From Bacillus sp. HF117_J1_D (GTDB lineage Bacteria; Bacillota; Bacilli; Bacillales; Bacillaceae_C), in the NCBI GenBank assembly GCA_009928435.1, contig JAABNQ010000022.1:1-48679 (forward strand): DNA of 48,679 nt, given 5' to 3'. Positions within the stretch are counted from its first letter, which is position 1, and each line of letters begins with the position of its first letter. A program made the translations under genes and the position numbers. Below the pieces are notes generated by a model. That model was given only the letters and a program-made list of their open reading frames with translations, was not told the DNA's origin and did no database searches. Below, piece by piece: positions 17,530 to 25,493 of the stretch.

Positions 17530-18693
17530 TTAAATACTTCCTCCGGCATTTCCGATTAAGTATTTTCCTAGTTTTTTGGCTTCCTCATTATGCTGTTTGA
17601 TAATTTCTATTGCTCTTTTCTTATCTCTGGCTTCATATGCTTTCAGTAACGACATGTGGTCTTCGGATAACTTTTTCAGTTCGTTGTATGCTTTATCATT
17701 ATTGGTTTCTAAGGCAGCCCTTAAAGCGCTGAACATGACAGCTTCGGCAGTCAACCGGCGGTAAGACTCCAACAATGTTGCACTTTGCGCCAAGGCAACG
17801 GTATATTCATGAAGCGAAATATTGGCTTCAATGTACTTATCAGGGTCTATTTGTAGCCCGTTTTCCGGAATAGTTTCTTGAACACGCTTTCTTAATTCCT
17901 TAAGCTCTTCGTCTGAAAGTTTACCAATGGTTTTTTCTACTGCCGCAATCTCAAGAACATTACGAGTATCCAAAGCATCATGAAGCTTTTCAACAGTCAA
18001 AGGGGTGACCATATAATCTCCATCTTCCGTCAGGGACACCAGTTGTTCCCCTTCCAGCTTGGTTAGTGCATAGTAAACGGACTGCCTCGGAAGCTCCAAC
18101 TGATTGACTAAATTGTTTATGGATAGGTCTTGATCCACAGTTAATTCCCGTTCCAATATTTTCTTTTTAATTGTACGATAAGCATTTTCATTGTCATAAG
18201 GTTGGAAATGTCCAAATTTTCCGCGGTAGTATGCTAAAGGATTTTTATCTTCTACACCGGCATTTACCACTTCTGCCAAAAACACTGAGTGCGTGCCGCC
18301 TGTTACTTCCTTAACTACACGGCATTCCAAATGTGCCAATGCCTCTCGGAGAATCGGTGCTCCCAATTTTCCATAAGTAATGTCAACCCCTTTGAATTTG
18401 TTTGTATTGGAACGGGCAAATTGAAGCGCCAATTCTCCTTGGTCTTCATGAAGAATGTGGACGCCGAAAAATTTGGACTTAGAAATCGCATGGCATGTGC
18501 CGGTATTTTGGTTGACACATACAAGCAACATTGGCGGCTCCATCGATAAAGATGTAACAGCGCTTGCTGTTATTCCAAAATTCCTCCCTTCATTGGCGGT
18601 TGTGACAATGGTGACCCCACTCGCAAAGTGGCCGATAACATCTCTGAATAATGTATTATCTACCGTCGGGATACTGTTAATGTCAGGTGCCAT
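17530..18693 (-). CDS. Flavin reductase fused to a GntR-type winged helix and FCD sensor domain
   Basis: A 387-residue fusion. Residues about 12-166 are an HpaC-type NAD(P)H:flavin reductase (FRDVIGHFASGVTIVTT, GITASAVTSLSMEPPMLLVC, GGTHSVFLAEV, PLAYYRGKFG). Residues about 170-232 are a winged helix (LSINNLVNQLELPRQSVYYAL). Residues about 235-387 are an FCD-type helical domain with histidines in LHEYTV, EDHMSLL and IKQHNEE, consistent with a ligand or metal pocket. The copy at 23665 is the reductase alone. The tail could repress this operon, or act as an effector switch on the reductase, as the MarR-like tail of the Acinetobacter hydroxyphenylacetate reductase does. It is first in its operon, with AAGGAGGA before the ATG. 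Confidence 0.88.
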   Translation of the reverse strand: MAPDINSIPTVDNTLFRDVIGHFASGVTIVTTANEGRNFGITASAVTSLSMEPPMLLVCVNQNTGTCHAISKSKFFGVHILHEDQGELALQFARSNTNKFKGVDITYGKLGAPILREALAHLECRVVKEVTGGTHSVFLAEVVNAGVEDKNPLAYYRGKFGHFQPYDNENAYRTIKKKILERELTVDQDLSINNLVNQLELPRQSVYYALTKLEGEQLVSLTEDGDYMVTPLTVEKLHDALDTRNVLEIAAVEKTIGKLSDEELKELRKRVQETIPENGLQIDPDKYIEANISLHEYTVALAQSATLLESYRRLTAEAVMFSALRAALETNNDKAYNELKKLSEDHMSLLKAYEARDKKRAIEIIKQHNEEAKKLGKYLIGNAGGSI

Positions 18694-20066
18694 ATTATTC
18701 CTCCTTCACCTCACGGATTTTATTTATAACAATCGTAGTTACGCGGCAAATCCAATCCAATTTGTCAGCGTTTTCCCATTCGGCCTGGTCAAATCCCGAA
18801 TAGGCAGAACTTTGTATAAATACCACTTAACGGACTTTTTCTTTAAATCGTTCATAATTAAATAACTTATATATTGTTGGAGTTTAAATCGCTTTAAAGT
18901 TCATTCAAATAAATATCCATACCTAAGGACAGCTAAGAACTTTTACAAGGTGTAATACCCCTGTGCCATTACACTTTGTTGAGTATGTCCAATTGATTAA
19001 TTTTTCAACTTATCCCCAATGAAACATTTTAAACAATGAACAGACTGGCATAACCCCACTTATAGGAGATTATTTTCTGGCACTATCCAAAAATAGTTAA
19101 AAGCAAATCTCATTCGCTAATTGATCGTTCCTCCTTTAGGATAAAAGGGATTTTTTCTATATATATTCCTTAAATGGGATAAAAAAAATAACATTAACTT
19201 TAATGGTAAATTGAAATTGAACGCCTATTACAAAATATCTAACAATTCCTTATTTATGACTTTAAAGTGTATCAGAATGATTGTCAAGATATTTTATGAA
19301 ATTCATCTTTGCAATTGCCCAACGTTGTTATTAACGTCCGGCAACTTTACATACCAAAATTTCTGATGATCAAAAATCCCGATTGGCGATCCTAGCCATA
19401 CAAGATTCATTTGGTTCTGTTCCCCCTATATATTTTTCACGAACGTCTTCTGTAAACCTGAGCTTCTTCTCCAACCACTTTTGCCACCTCCGACTTAGTC
19501 AACACATTAAGATCCTTCGGGCATTTCTGTCAGTCACTTTCAACCATGTACTACTTCATTTGGCGTTAAGGTGTTAAGCGAATATGGGCACGCGTAGGTG
19601 TAATCCAATATACAGGGGAGCCTTCTATCCTTCATTTCCTCATACACACCACTTAAGCATGTGAAACAAATGGCTGATCTTTTTCCTCTAAAGTGCTTTT
19701 CATAAAACTTTATTCTGCCATATCACTTGCATATATACCTTTTCGAGGGGATAGAAAGATAAACAGTTTTAATGGGCATAGAACAGCAACGAACTTAGTA
19801 CTTCCAATCCTGAAACATTAACTTTTATACAAAAAGCTGATAATATTAGGGAGTAGGAAAAGATTTGAAAGCTTTATCGGTATATTAACCAAAAATTTCA
19901 ATCCAAACTATATATAATAATATAACTAAAAAAATAGCAGCAATGGATTTGAAGTGTCTTGTGTTTACTATATGAATGAAATCACATACATATAAATTTA
20001 TATATAAACAATCGGTTATAGATGATTGTTGTCCTTGCTGCATAAAATCCTCGGGTGGTGCATTGA
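18694..20066. other. Long divergent intergenic region between the monooxygenase operon and its regulator
   Basis: About 1.37 kb of AT-rich sequence separates the minus-strand flavin-reductase/HpaB operon from the plus-strand regulator. It must hold both promoters. It also holds a decayed regulator-like remnant (see 19430-19690). No intact gene is visible. I could not pick a convincing operator. Confidence 0.6.
19430..19690 (-). pseudogene. Decayed C-terminal end of a paralogue of the adjacent regulator
   Basis: The minus strand holds several short frames that together resemble the DNA-binding end of the regulator at 20067. One frame reads WLKVTDRNARRIL (at 19546 downward); the intact gene has WLKMTPRNARRIL. 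A neighbouring frame reads VAKVVGEEAQVYRRR, against the intact LAQVIGEEA and RPRKIYR. Upstream, 35 open codons read VYEEMKDRRLPCILDYTYA. At least two frame changes separate the pieces and no start is visible. It points towards the monooxygenase operon, opposite to the intact regulator. Confidence 0.6.
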
Positions 20067-21392
20067 ATGAAAGCAAGAGCAGGTGTTGTCGGTCCAAGAG
20101 ATATGGTTAAAACAATATGTGAGATTGCAGAAGAATATGACGAACAGTTAACGACAGTTCCCTTTGAATATATGCATGCTGAGGAAGCGACAGAGATTGT
20201 TAGAAAAAACCAGCAGGCTGTTGATTTTTGGATTTTTGCAGGACCTGCCTTACATACCTTTGTAAGCAAAAGCGGTTCTCGGCAACCTTTCTTTTATTTG
20301 AAATTAGATGGATCAAGTTTGCAAAAAACCTTATTGGAAATAGGCTATAAAGACCATTTGAGTCTTAGTAGGATGAGTATTGATTTACTAAAGGAACGGG
20401 ACGTGTATGAGACTTACCATGAACTGGACATTCCTTACAACGATATTTATTTTCATGAATTGGAGTATGATACACCACTGGATAAACTATTGACGTTCCA
20501 TCAAGAGCTTTATGCGAGTGGAAAAGTGGATATTTGTGTCACCGGTCTTCATTTCGTCTATGAACAGCTTAAATTGCAAGGAATACCCGTATATAAAGTA
20601 ACTCCAACCCGCGTGAATATACGGGAAACTCTGTTATCCGCTATAGAAAAATGGACCACACATCAATTTAGAAAGTCACAAATAGCGGTTCTGCTCATTG
20701 AAGTAGACAAAATTAAGCAAAGGACGAATAGCAGCGCCACTATATCATATGATGCCCATCGAATAAATTTAGAATTGCAAACGGCCGTCTTAGATTATGC
20801 CGAATCCATATCTGGTTCATTTGTTAATCTGGGGCTTGGATCATTTATTATTTTTTCTACCAGGGGATTTTCAAAGGATACCGGGCAACATGTCCAATAT
20901 CTTCTTGAAAGTATGGCTTTGGTCACTGATTTACCCGCAAATATCGGGGTGGGTTATGGTGATACAGCGCTCAAAGCTGAAGAAAATGCTCGAGTCGCTT
21001 TGCACCATGCACAAAACTTCGAACCATTTTGTGCTTTTCTCGTTGATGACAGAGACAACATCACAGGACCACTAAAACAAGAAGAAAACATTTCGTTCAG
21101 TTATCGTACTGAAGATAGAGAAATTAGTGATAGACTTAAAGAGAGCGGGGTAACCATTACAACGTTCAATAAAATTTTGGCCGTTCAAAAAAGAACTAGT
21201 AACCATTCTGTTACAACAAACCTTCTGGCGGATTGGCTTAAAATGACTCCACGGAATGCTAGGCGGATTCTTACAGGTCTAGTTGAACAAGGCCTGGCAC
21301 AGGTAATCGGAGAAGAAGCCCCCTCTTCAAAAGGGAGGCCTAGAAAGATATACAGAGTGGTGGTCGATACAAATAGTGATAATAACAAATAG
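20067..21392 (+). CDS. Transcriptional regulator: PrpR_N-like sensor, cyclase/GGDEF-like domain, C-terminal winged helix
   Basis: The only plus-strand gene of the region, 441 residues. Residues about 1-190 resemble a PrpR-type effector domain (ARAGVVGPRDMVKTICEIAE). About 195-335 is a degenerate GGDEF/cyclase-like fold (IAVLLIEVDKI, LGLGSFIIF, NIGVGYGDTALKAEENAR) without a GGDEF catalytic motif. About 365-435 is a winged helix (SVTTNLLADWLKMTPRNARR) ending in a basic KGRPRKIYR wing. It is transcribed away from the first monooxygenase operon and towards the second, meeting it at a shared terminator. It probably controls one or both operons. No membrane segments are seen. Confidence 0.78.
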   Translation: MKARAGVVGPRDMVKTICEIAEEYDEQLTTVPFEYMHAEEATEIVRKNQQAVDFWIFAGPALHTFVSKSGSRQPFFYLKLDGSSLQKTLLEIGYKDHLSLSRMSIDLLKERDVYETYHELDIPYNDIYFHELEYDTPLDKLLTFHQELYASGKVDICVTGLHFVYEQLKLQGIPVYKVTPTRVNIRETLLSAIEKWTTHQFRKSQIAVLLIEVDKIKQRTNSSATISYDAHRINLELQTAVLDYAESISGSFVNLGLGSFIIFSTRGFSKDTGQHVQYLLESMALVTDLPANIGVGYGDTALKAEENARVALHHAQNFEPFCAFLVDDRDNITGPLKQEENISFSYRTEDREISDRLKESGVTITTFNKILAVQKRTSNHSVTTNLLADWLKMTPRNARRILTGLVEQGLAQVIGEEAPSSKGRPRKIYRVVVDTNSDNNK

Positions 21393-21407
21393 TGGTAATA
21401 ACGAAAA

Positions 21408-21445
21408 GCAGCAGAAAAGCGGAGCATTCTCCGACTTTCTGCTGC
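21408..21445. terminator. Bidirectional terminator between regulator and rid copy 2
   Basis: A long hairpin, GCAGCAGAAA pairing with TTTCTGCTGC and a second inner CGGAG/CTCCG stem, lies between two converging genes. It can end the regulator transcript and the minus-strand Rid operon. Confidence 0.75.
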
Positions 21446-21458
21446 CCGGTTAAACTTT

Positions 21459-21920
21459 TTATGCTTCAGGGTCGCTGATAATTGCTTCAACATCAATTTC
21501 GACAAGCATTTCAGGAAGCGCCAGGCCGTTAACAACCAAGCCGGTGCTCACGGGGTACACCCCTTTGAAGTGTTTTGCAATTACAGCATATACTTCATTC
21601 CGGTAAGAGCGGTCTGTCACGTATGTAGTTATTTTACATACATCTTCCATTCTTCCTCCAGCTTCTTCCAACAGCTGTTTAACGCAACGAAGGGCGTTTT
21701 CCATCTGTTCAGCCGGATCATTTAATCCGTGGAACTTTCCGTCAAGATCAAACCCTGTCTGTCCCCTTAAGAAAATACGATTACCCGCGCGTACTGCCAT
21801 GCTAAATTCATTTACTACGTGATGTTCCTTTTCTCCAAACTCTGATGGATAAAAATTATCTGTTTTGAATTTGCGGAACCTCTCTATTTTAACCCCCGTT
21901 TTCTCTTTTTGTGTAGACAT
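21459..21920 (-). CDS. Rid (YjgF/YER057c/UK114) family protein, copy 2
   Basis: A Rid-fold protein of 153 residues, close to copy 1 at 14940. It has FLRGQTGFDLDG, EEAGGRMEDVCKITTYV and, where RidA has the catalytic Arg, LALPEM. Like copy 1 it lacks that Arg, so both probably act on a common type of intermediate by a non-classical mechanism or as a binding protein. The ATG at 21920 follows AAAGGAGAGA. It is the last gene of the second monooxygenase cluster and ends just before the shared terminator. Confidence 0.88.
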   Translation of the reverse strand: MSTQKEKTGVKIERFRKFKTDNFYPSEFGEKEHHVVNEFSMAVRAGNRIFLRGQTGFDLDGKFHGLNDPAEQMENALRCVKQLLEEAGGRMEDVCKITTYVTDRSYRNEVYAVIAKHFKGVYPVSTGLVVNGLALPEMLVEIDVEAIISDPEA

Positions 21921-21955
21921 CAAGCTCTCTCTCCTTTTTATAAGTTCCAGATTTT

Positions 21956-22085
21956 TTAATATAGAAGCAAACCGAACATCCAGCCGAACAATTGCACGGC
22001 TTTTGACACCGGCTCCTTCTCAAGATAACCTGCAGTTTTATTTCTGGACAGCCCACTGTGTGTAAAACCTTTGCAAATGCGTCAA
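21956..22085 (-). pseudogene. 3' remnant of a second FAD synthetase gene
   Basis: The 245-base gap between HpaB copy 2 and Rid copy 2 contains an open minus-strand frame that reads GYLEKEPVSKAVQLFGWMFG and ends at 21956. This resembles the C-terminal helix pair of FAD synthetases (STRIR..LFAQGKSEAAYDLLNWGW in copy 1, at 15437). It has no start and is preceded by a stop. In cluster 1 the same slot, between hpaB and rid, is filled by the intact gene, which supports the assignment. The similarity is short. Confidence 0.5.
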
Positions 22086-22165
22086 TGGGCATTGTCCCGA
22101 TATGAAAGTTCAACATTACCTACCCTTGAAATTTTGAAAGATACTTAAGAATCTATTAACAGTGA

Positions 22166-23626
22166 TTAAACGGAAACTGATTGTTTTACATTAATATTGG
22201 CTGCTTTTTTGACCAATTCACGCTGTGGATCCAAGTCAAAGTTATTGAACACTGCAGCCTGCTGCGCGAACGGCGGACTTTGGGCAAATAGTTCGAACGT
22301 TGTGTTGTGACCGGCAAGAGAAGAGTTCAGGAGATCTCTTGCGAAATAAAGCAGTTTCCCTCTATCTTCCGGACTCCACTCGCCTACCGAATAGTATTTG
22401 TCAATATATTCCTTAATGGCAGGGTCAGACATGGTTGCGGTGTCGGGAGTTACTGCCAATTGTCCGCCTACAAGCTCTCTTGTCAAGTGAGCCATTGCCG
22501 GGAAGTTGGATAGGGCAAAAACGCGTCCTGTATAAAGCAGAGATTGGTTAGGCATAGTCAGACCACCAGGGCTTTCCTCCGCGTTGGCAACAGCTGCAGT
22601 TAAATGAGCATTGATTCCTTCTCTGTAGTTGATGAGCTGAGAGATTTTTTCCTGTACAGCCTGAAGGCGTGTAAGACCAGTCTGATCAGCATTCAAAACT
22701 GCGGCACCCAAAAGGTAATCAGCACGGCGAAGCATTCTAAGCACATAGTTAAATGCTGAATAACGGTGTACCGTTGAACGAATATAAGCAGCTGATTGAA
22801 GGGAACGATGGAACAAGACGTTTTCCCAAGGGATCAATACATTGTCAAAGATGAGCAGAGTATCAATCTCTTCAAATTTTGTGGAAATTGGATAATCTTC
22901 TTCCTTACGCCCCTGTCCCAAAGATGTACGGCAGATATGCTTCAGACCCGGTGATCCCATATCACAAATGAATCCGCAGGCAAACGGAGCCATTGTTTCT
23001 TCTCCCGCAGCCCAGTCAAGAATCGTCGGTTTGACGAACGCCTGGTGTGCATACGCGGCAGCGGTTTCAAATTTCGCACCGTTTACAACGATCCCTTTGT
23101 CATTTTCCTCAACTACATGGAGTAATGTTCCGCCGTCTTTACCGCTGAACAATTTGCTTCTATCTCCTTTTGGGTCAGTATTTGCCGACACATGGAACAG
23201 ATCTTCCCTTGCTACACGATCAATGTGGTATTTAATGTTGTCCGCATAAATCGGATTGATTTCGTTCAATTTATCTTGTGCGTCATATAAAGACCACATT
23301 TCTCCGATCGTTTCGTCTCCAACACGGTAAACTACTCCGCCCAAGTCGTCGAGAACAGTTTCCACATGGTTCCGGATCGCCGTTAAATCTTCTTTTGACT
23401 TCGGCGGATTATATGCCCGGGAGATCACTTCTCCGTCTGGTAGAGTCGCAGTCAACGTTTCTCTGTATCTGTCCTCATGGGGCATATCGTACATTCTGGC
23501 TTTCACGTCAACAATCGGCTTGAATGCCGGGTGCTCTGCCACATTTTTTACACGCTCCCCGTCTATATAGACCTCTCTTCCGTCATTTAATGATTCTTTA
23601 TATTGCTTACCTGTCATTAATGCCAT
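22166..23626 (-). CDS. HpaB-type FADH2-dependent monooxygenase, copy 2
   Basis: Full-length 486-residue oxygenase of the 4-hydroxyphenylacetate 3-hydroxylase family. It aligns with copy 1 end to end without large gaps, roughly three quarters identical by eye. Shared motifs include ESLNDGREVYIDGERV, HVSANTDPKGDRS, LLIFDNVLIPWENVLFHR and YYSVGEWSPEDRGKLLYFAR. Differences concentrate in the C-terminal 30 residues and around residues 215-250, which may mean altered substrate preference or simple drift. It receives FADH2 from the reductase encoded 38 bases upstream. The start is an ATG with AAAGGAGGAA. Confidence 0.92.
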   Translation of the reverse strand: MALMTGKQYKESLNDGREVYIDGERVKNVAEHPAFKPIVDVKARMYDMPHEDRYRETLTATLPDGEVISRAYNPPKSKEDLTAIRNHVETVLDDLGGVVYRVGDETIGEMWSLYDAQDKLNEINPIYADNIKYHIDRVAREDLFHVSANTDPKGDRSKLFSGKDGGTLLHVVEENDKGIVVNGAKFETAAAYAHQAFVKPTILDWAAGEETMAPFACGFICDMGSPGLKHICRTSLGQGRKEEDYPISTKFEEIDTLLIFDNVLIPWENVLFHRSLQSAAYIRSTVHRYSAFNYVLRMLRRADYLLGAAVLNADQTGLTRLQAVQEKISQLINYREGINAHLTAAVANAEESPGGLTMPNQSLLYTGRVFALSNFPAMAHLTRELVGGQLAVTPDTATMSDPAIKEYIDKYYSVGEWSPEDRGKLLYFARDLLNSSLAGHNTTFELFAQSPPFAQQAAVFNNFDLDPQRELVKKAANINVKQSVSV

Positions 23627-23664
23627 ACTATTTCCTCCTTTTTATATTGTGAAATGGTAGATTG

Positions 23665-24189
23665 TCAGGCCTTTTCATATTGATTGAATTGGCCAAACCT
23701 ACCTCTGTAATACACTAATGGGCTTCCTTCATTCTTTGTAGCAGATTGTACCTCTGCCATGAATACCGAGTGGGTACCCCCTATGACCTCTTCAACCACT
23801 TTGCATTCTATACTTACAAGAGCATCTTGCAGGACTGGATCTCCCGATGCACTGTATGTCAAGTGGACATCCTTAAATTTTTCCGTGTTTGCTTTGGCGA
23901 ACTGTATAGCCAGCGCTCCCTGGTCTTCTTTAAGAATGTTTACTATGAATGTCTTTTTCTCAGAAATTGCGTGAGCTGTTCCTGTTTGTCTGTTTGCACA
24001 CACGAGCAGCATCGGCGGTTCAAGTGATACGGAAGTGACAGCGCTGGCCGTAATTCCGTAATCGACGCCATCTTTGTTTGTTGTGATGATTGAGACTCCG
24101 CTTGTATAGTGGCCGATGACATCTCTGTATTCTTCAGATGTGATCGCAGGTAAAGCGTTCTCAAATATTTTAGCTGTGTCTACACTCAT
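23665..24189 (-). CDS. HpaC-type flavin reductase (single domain)
   Basis: A 174-residue NAD(P)H:flavin oxidoreductase of the HpaC/DIM6-NTAB family. It has YRDVIGHYTSGVSIITT, GITASAVTSVSLEPPMLLVC, GGTHSVFMAEV and PLVYYRGRFGQF. It matches residues 12-168 of the fusion at 17530 and stops where the winged helix begins there. It supplies reduced flavin to HpaB copy 2. It is the first gene of the second cluster, with AGAGGAGG before the ATG, and the promoter presumably lies just above 24200. Confidence 0.92.
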   Translation of the reverse strand: MSVDTAKIFENALPAITSEEYRDVIGHYTSGVSIITTNKDGVDYGITASAVTSVSLEPPMLLVCANRQTGTAHAISEKKTFIVNILKEDQGALAIQFAKANTEKFKDVHLTYSASGDPVLQDALVSIECKVVEEVIGGTHSVFMAEVQSATKNEGSPLVYYRGRFGQFNQYEKA

Positions 24190-24469
24190 ATTTTTTCCTC
24201 CTCTTAAAGTAATTATATTGAGTACTTCACTTTAGGAATTGTTCCCTAAATATTCCTTAAAAGGTATTTTACAGAGATTCAAAGATGATGTCAATAAAAA
24301 TTCTCGAAAAATTCTAATCTGTTTTTAAATATATTTTATTTTCTATTTGATAGCTATTCGAGCCATGTTTGAAAAATAGAGTATAGTTTTTAGCAACTGC
24401 TTCATTTGTTGAACCGAGGGAAGATCTTTAACGACATGCTGTTTTAGCAGATCAATATACAGTTACTTC

Positions 24470-24645
24470 AAATCAATTTCATCTTGATGAAATTCTATAA
24501 TCCAGCAACTTAAGCCCAGAAATTCTTCGGGCTTATTCGAGTTGACAATGACTGAGTCTATTGGTTGTTCTTCACTTCTTGAATCCCAAAATGCTAAAAA
24601 TTTTCCATATGCATTCACCTTATAGCGATCACTTACAATCTATGT
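24470..24645 (-). pseudogene. Unrecognised C-terminal gene remnant
   Basis: An open minus-strand stretch of 59 codons without a start, reading YGKFLAFWDSRSEEQPIDSV and ending EFHQDEIDLK, has protein-like composition. I do not recognise the family. It lies inside the 1.3-kb gap 24190-25493, which otherwise holds a terminator and the YusW-like relic. Confidence 0.3.
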
Positions 24646-24660
24646 GCAATAACATCAATT

Positions 24661-24712
24661 AAAAAAGCTTGTAGGCAGAATCATCCGGAAGGAAGATTCT
24701 GCCCACAGGCTA
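24661..24712 (-). terminator. Rho-independent terminator
   Basis: On the minus strand GCCTGTGGGCAGAATC pairs with GATTCTGCCTACAAGC and is followed by a run of six T. It lies downstream of a short open stretch (24735-24825, reading SVRDHNIGGCKGAIKLEFSS) and of the YusW-like relic, so it is probably the surviving end of their transcript. Confidence 0.8.
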
Positions 24713-24840
24713 GTTTATAGACATTCTTTGTTAATCTAATTCAGATGGGCGACACTAGAAAATTCTAATTTGATCGCCCCTTTGCAGCCGCCAATGTTAT
24801 GGTCCCGGACAGACCCCCACTTCAAATTTTCGCTAGAAAA

Positions 24841-25398
24841 TTAAGTAGTGAGTAGTTCACCATCCACTATTTTTTTATCCTCAACTTCCACCTCCGCCCC
24901 CTCGTTAAATTTGATTTCAACTTCAAACTTTTCGTAATTGAACTTCAGATCTAATGCTTTTAAAACCTAGTCGATCACTTCCTTTTCGGAGCTGTCGCTC
25001 GTCAAGTTAAGTTTCTAGGCCTTTGACTAGATATCGTCAAAAGCTTTCTTTAGGTTTTGTGTAGACATTATTCAGCTCACCTTCAACCTCAGCTTCGATG
25101 GGGCGGTTTTTACTCTGCTCAATTTCCGTCTCATATTCTTTGATCTTTACCATAAGACAAATCGAGATCGTCCATTTTCGATTTCATGTACTCCCAGTTA
25201 TCGATTCCGTTTTTTCTCTGTAGCAGATTGATCCGAATCTGCTGTTGTATCCGTATTTGTTTCTTCCTTGCTACTTACTCGCACTCTGCCTCGTCTTATT
25301 ATTACCGCTGTCCGTATTATTTGCGAAGGGTGCCTTAAGTAGAGCAAAAGCAACGGAAAGAGTGATTTTATAAAAGCCGTAGCATGGCCGTCCTCCAT
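24841..25398 (-). pseudogene. YusW-like lipoprotein gene, inactivated
   Basis: The minus strand spells a YusW-domain protein in pieces. A Ser/Thr-rich linker (KEETNTDTTADSDQSATEKK) leads to WEYMKSKMDDLDLSYG. A frame change brings IKEYETEIEQSKNRPIEAEV and GELNNV. A second change brings LNLTSDSSEKEVID, VLKALDL, YEKFEVEIKFNEGAEVEVED and a TAA. Three in-frame TAG codons interrupt the last third, where family members plausibly have Gln. The N-terminal signal/lipobox region is also disrupted. YusW proteins are secreted proteins of unknown role. Confidence 0.65.
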
Positions 25399-25493
25399 TC
25401 AAAATTACTACTATAATAAAATCCTCTTACACTTAGGCCTAAACATCTGTCCATTGCAGCCTATGCAGATCAAATCAGAGCCTGACTTCTGTT

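Noticed and set aside
24841-25200. TAG recoding (pyrrolysine-like or suppressor) in the YusW-like gene
   Set aside because: The same gene has at least two frameshifts and a damaged N-terminus, so the stops are decay, and no recoding machinery is visible.
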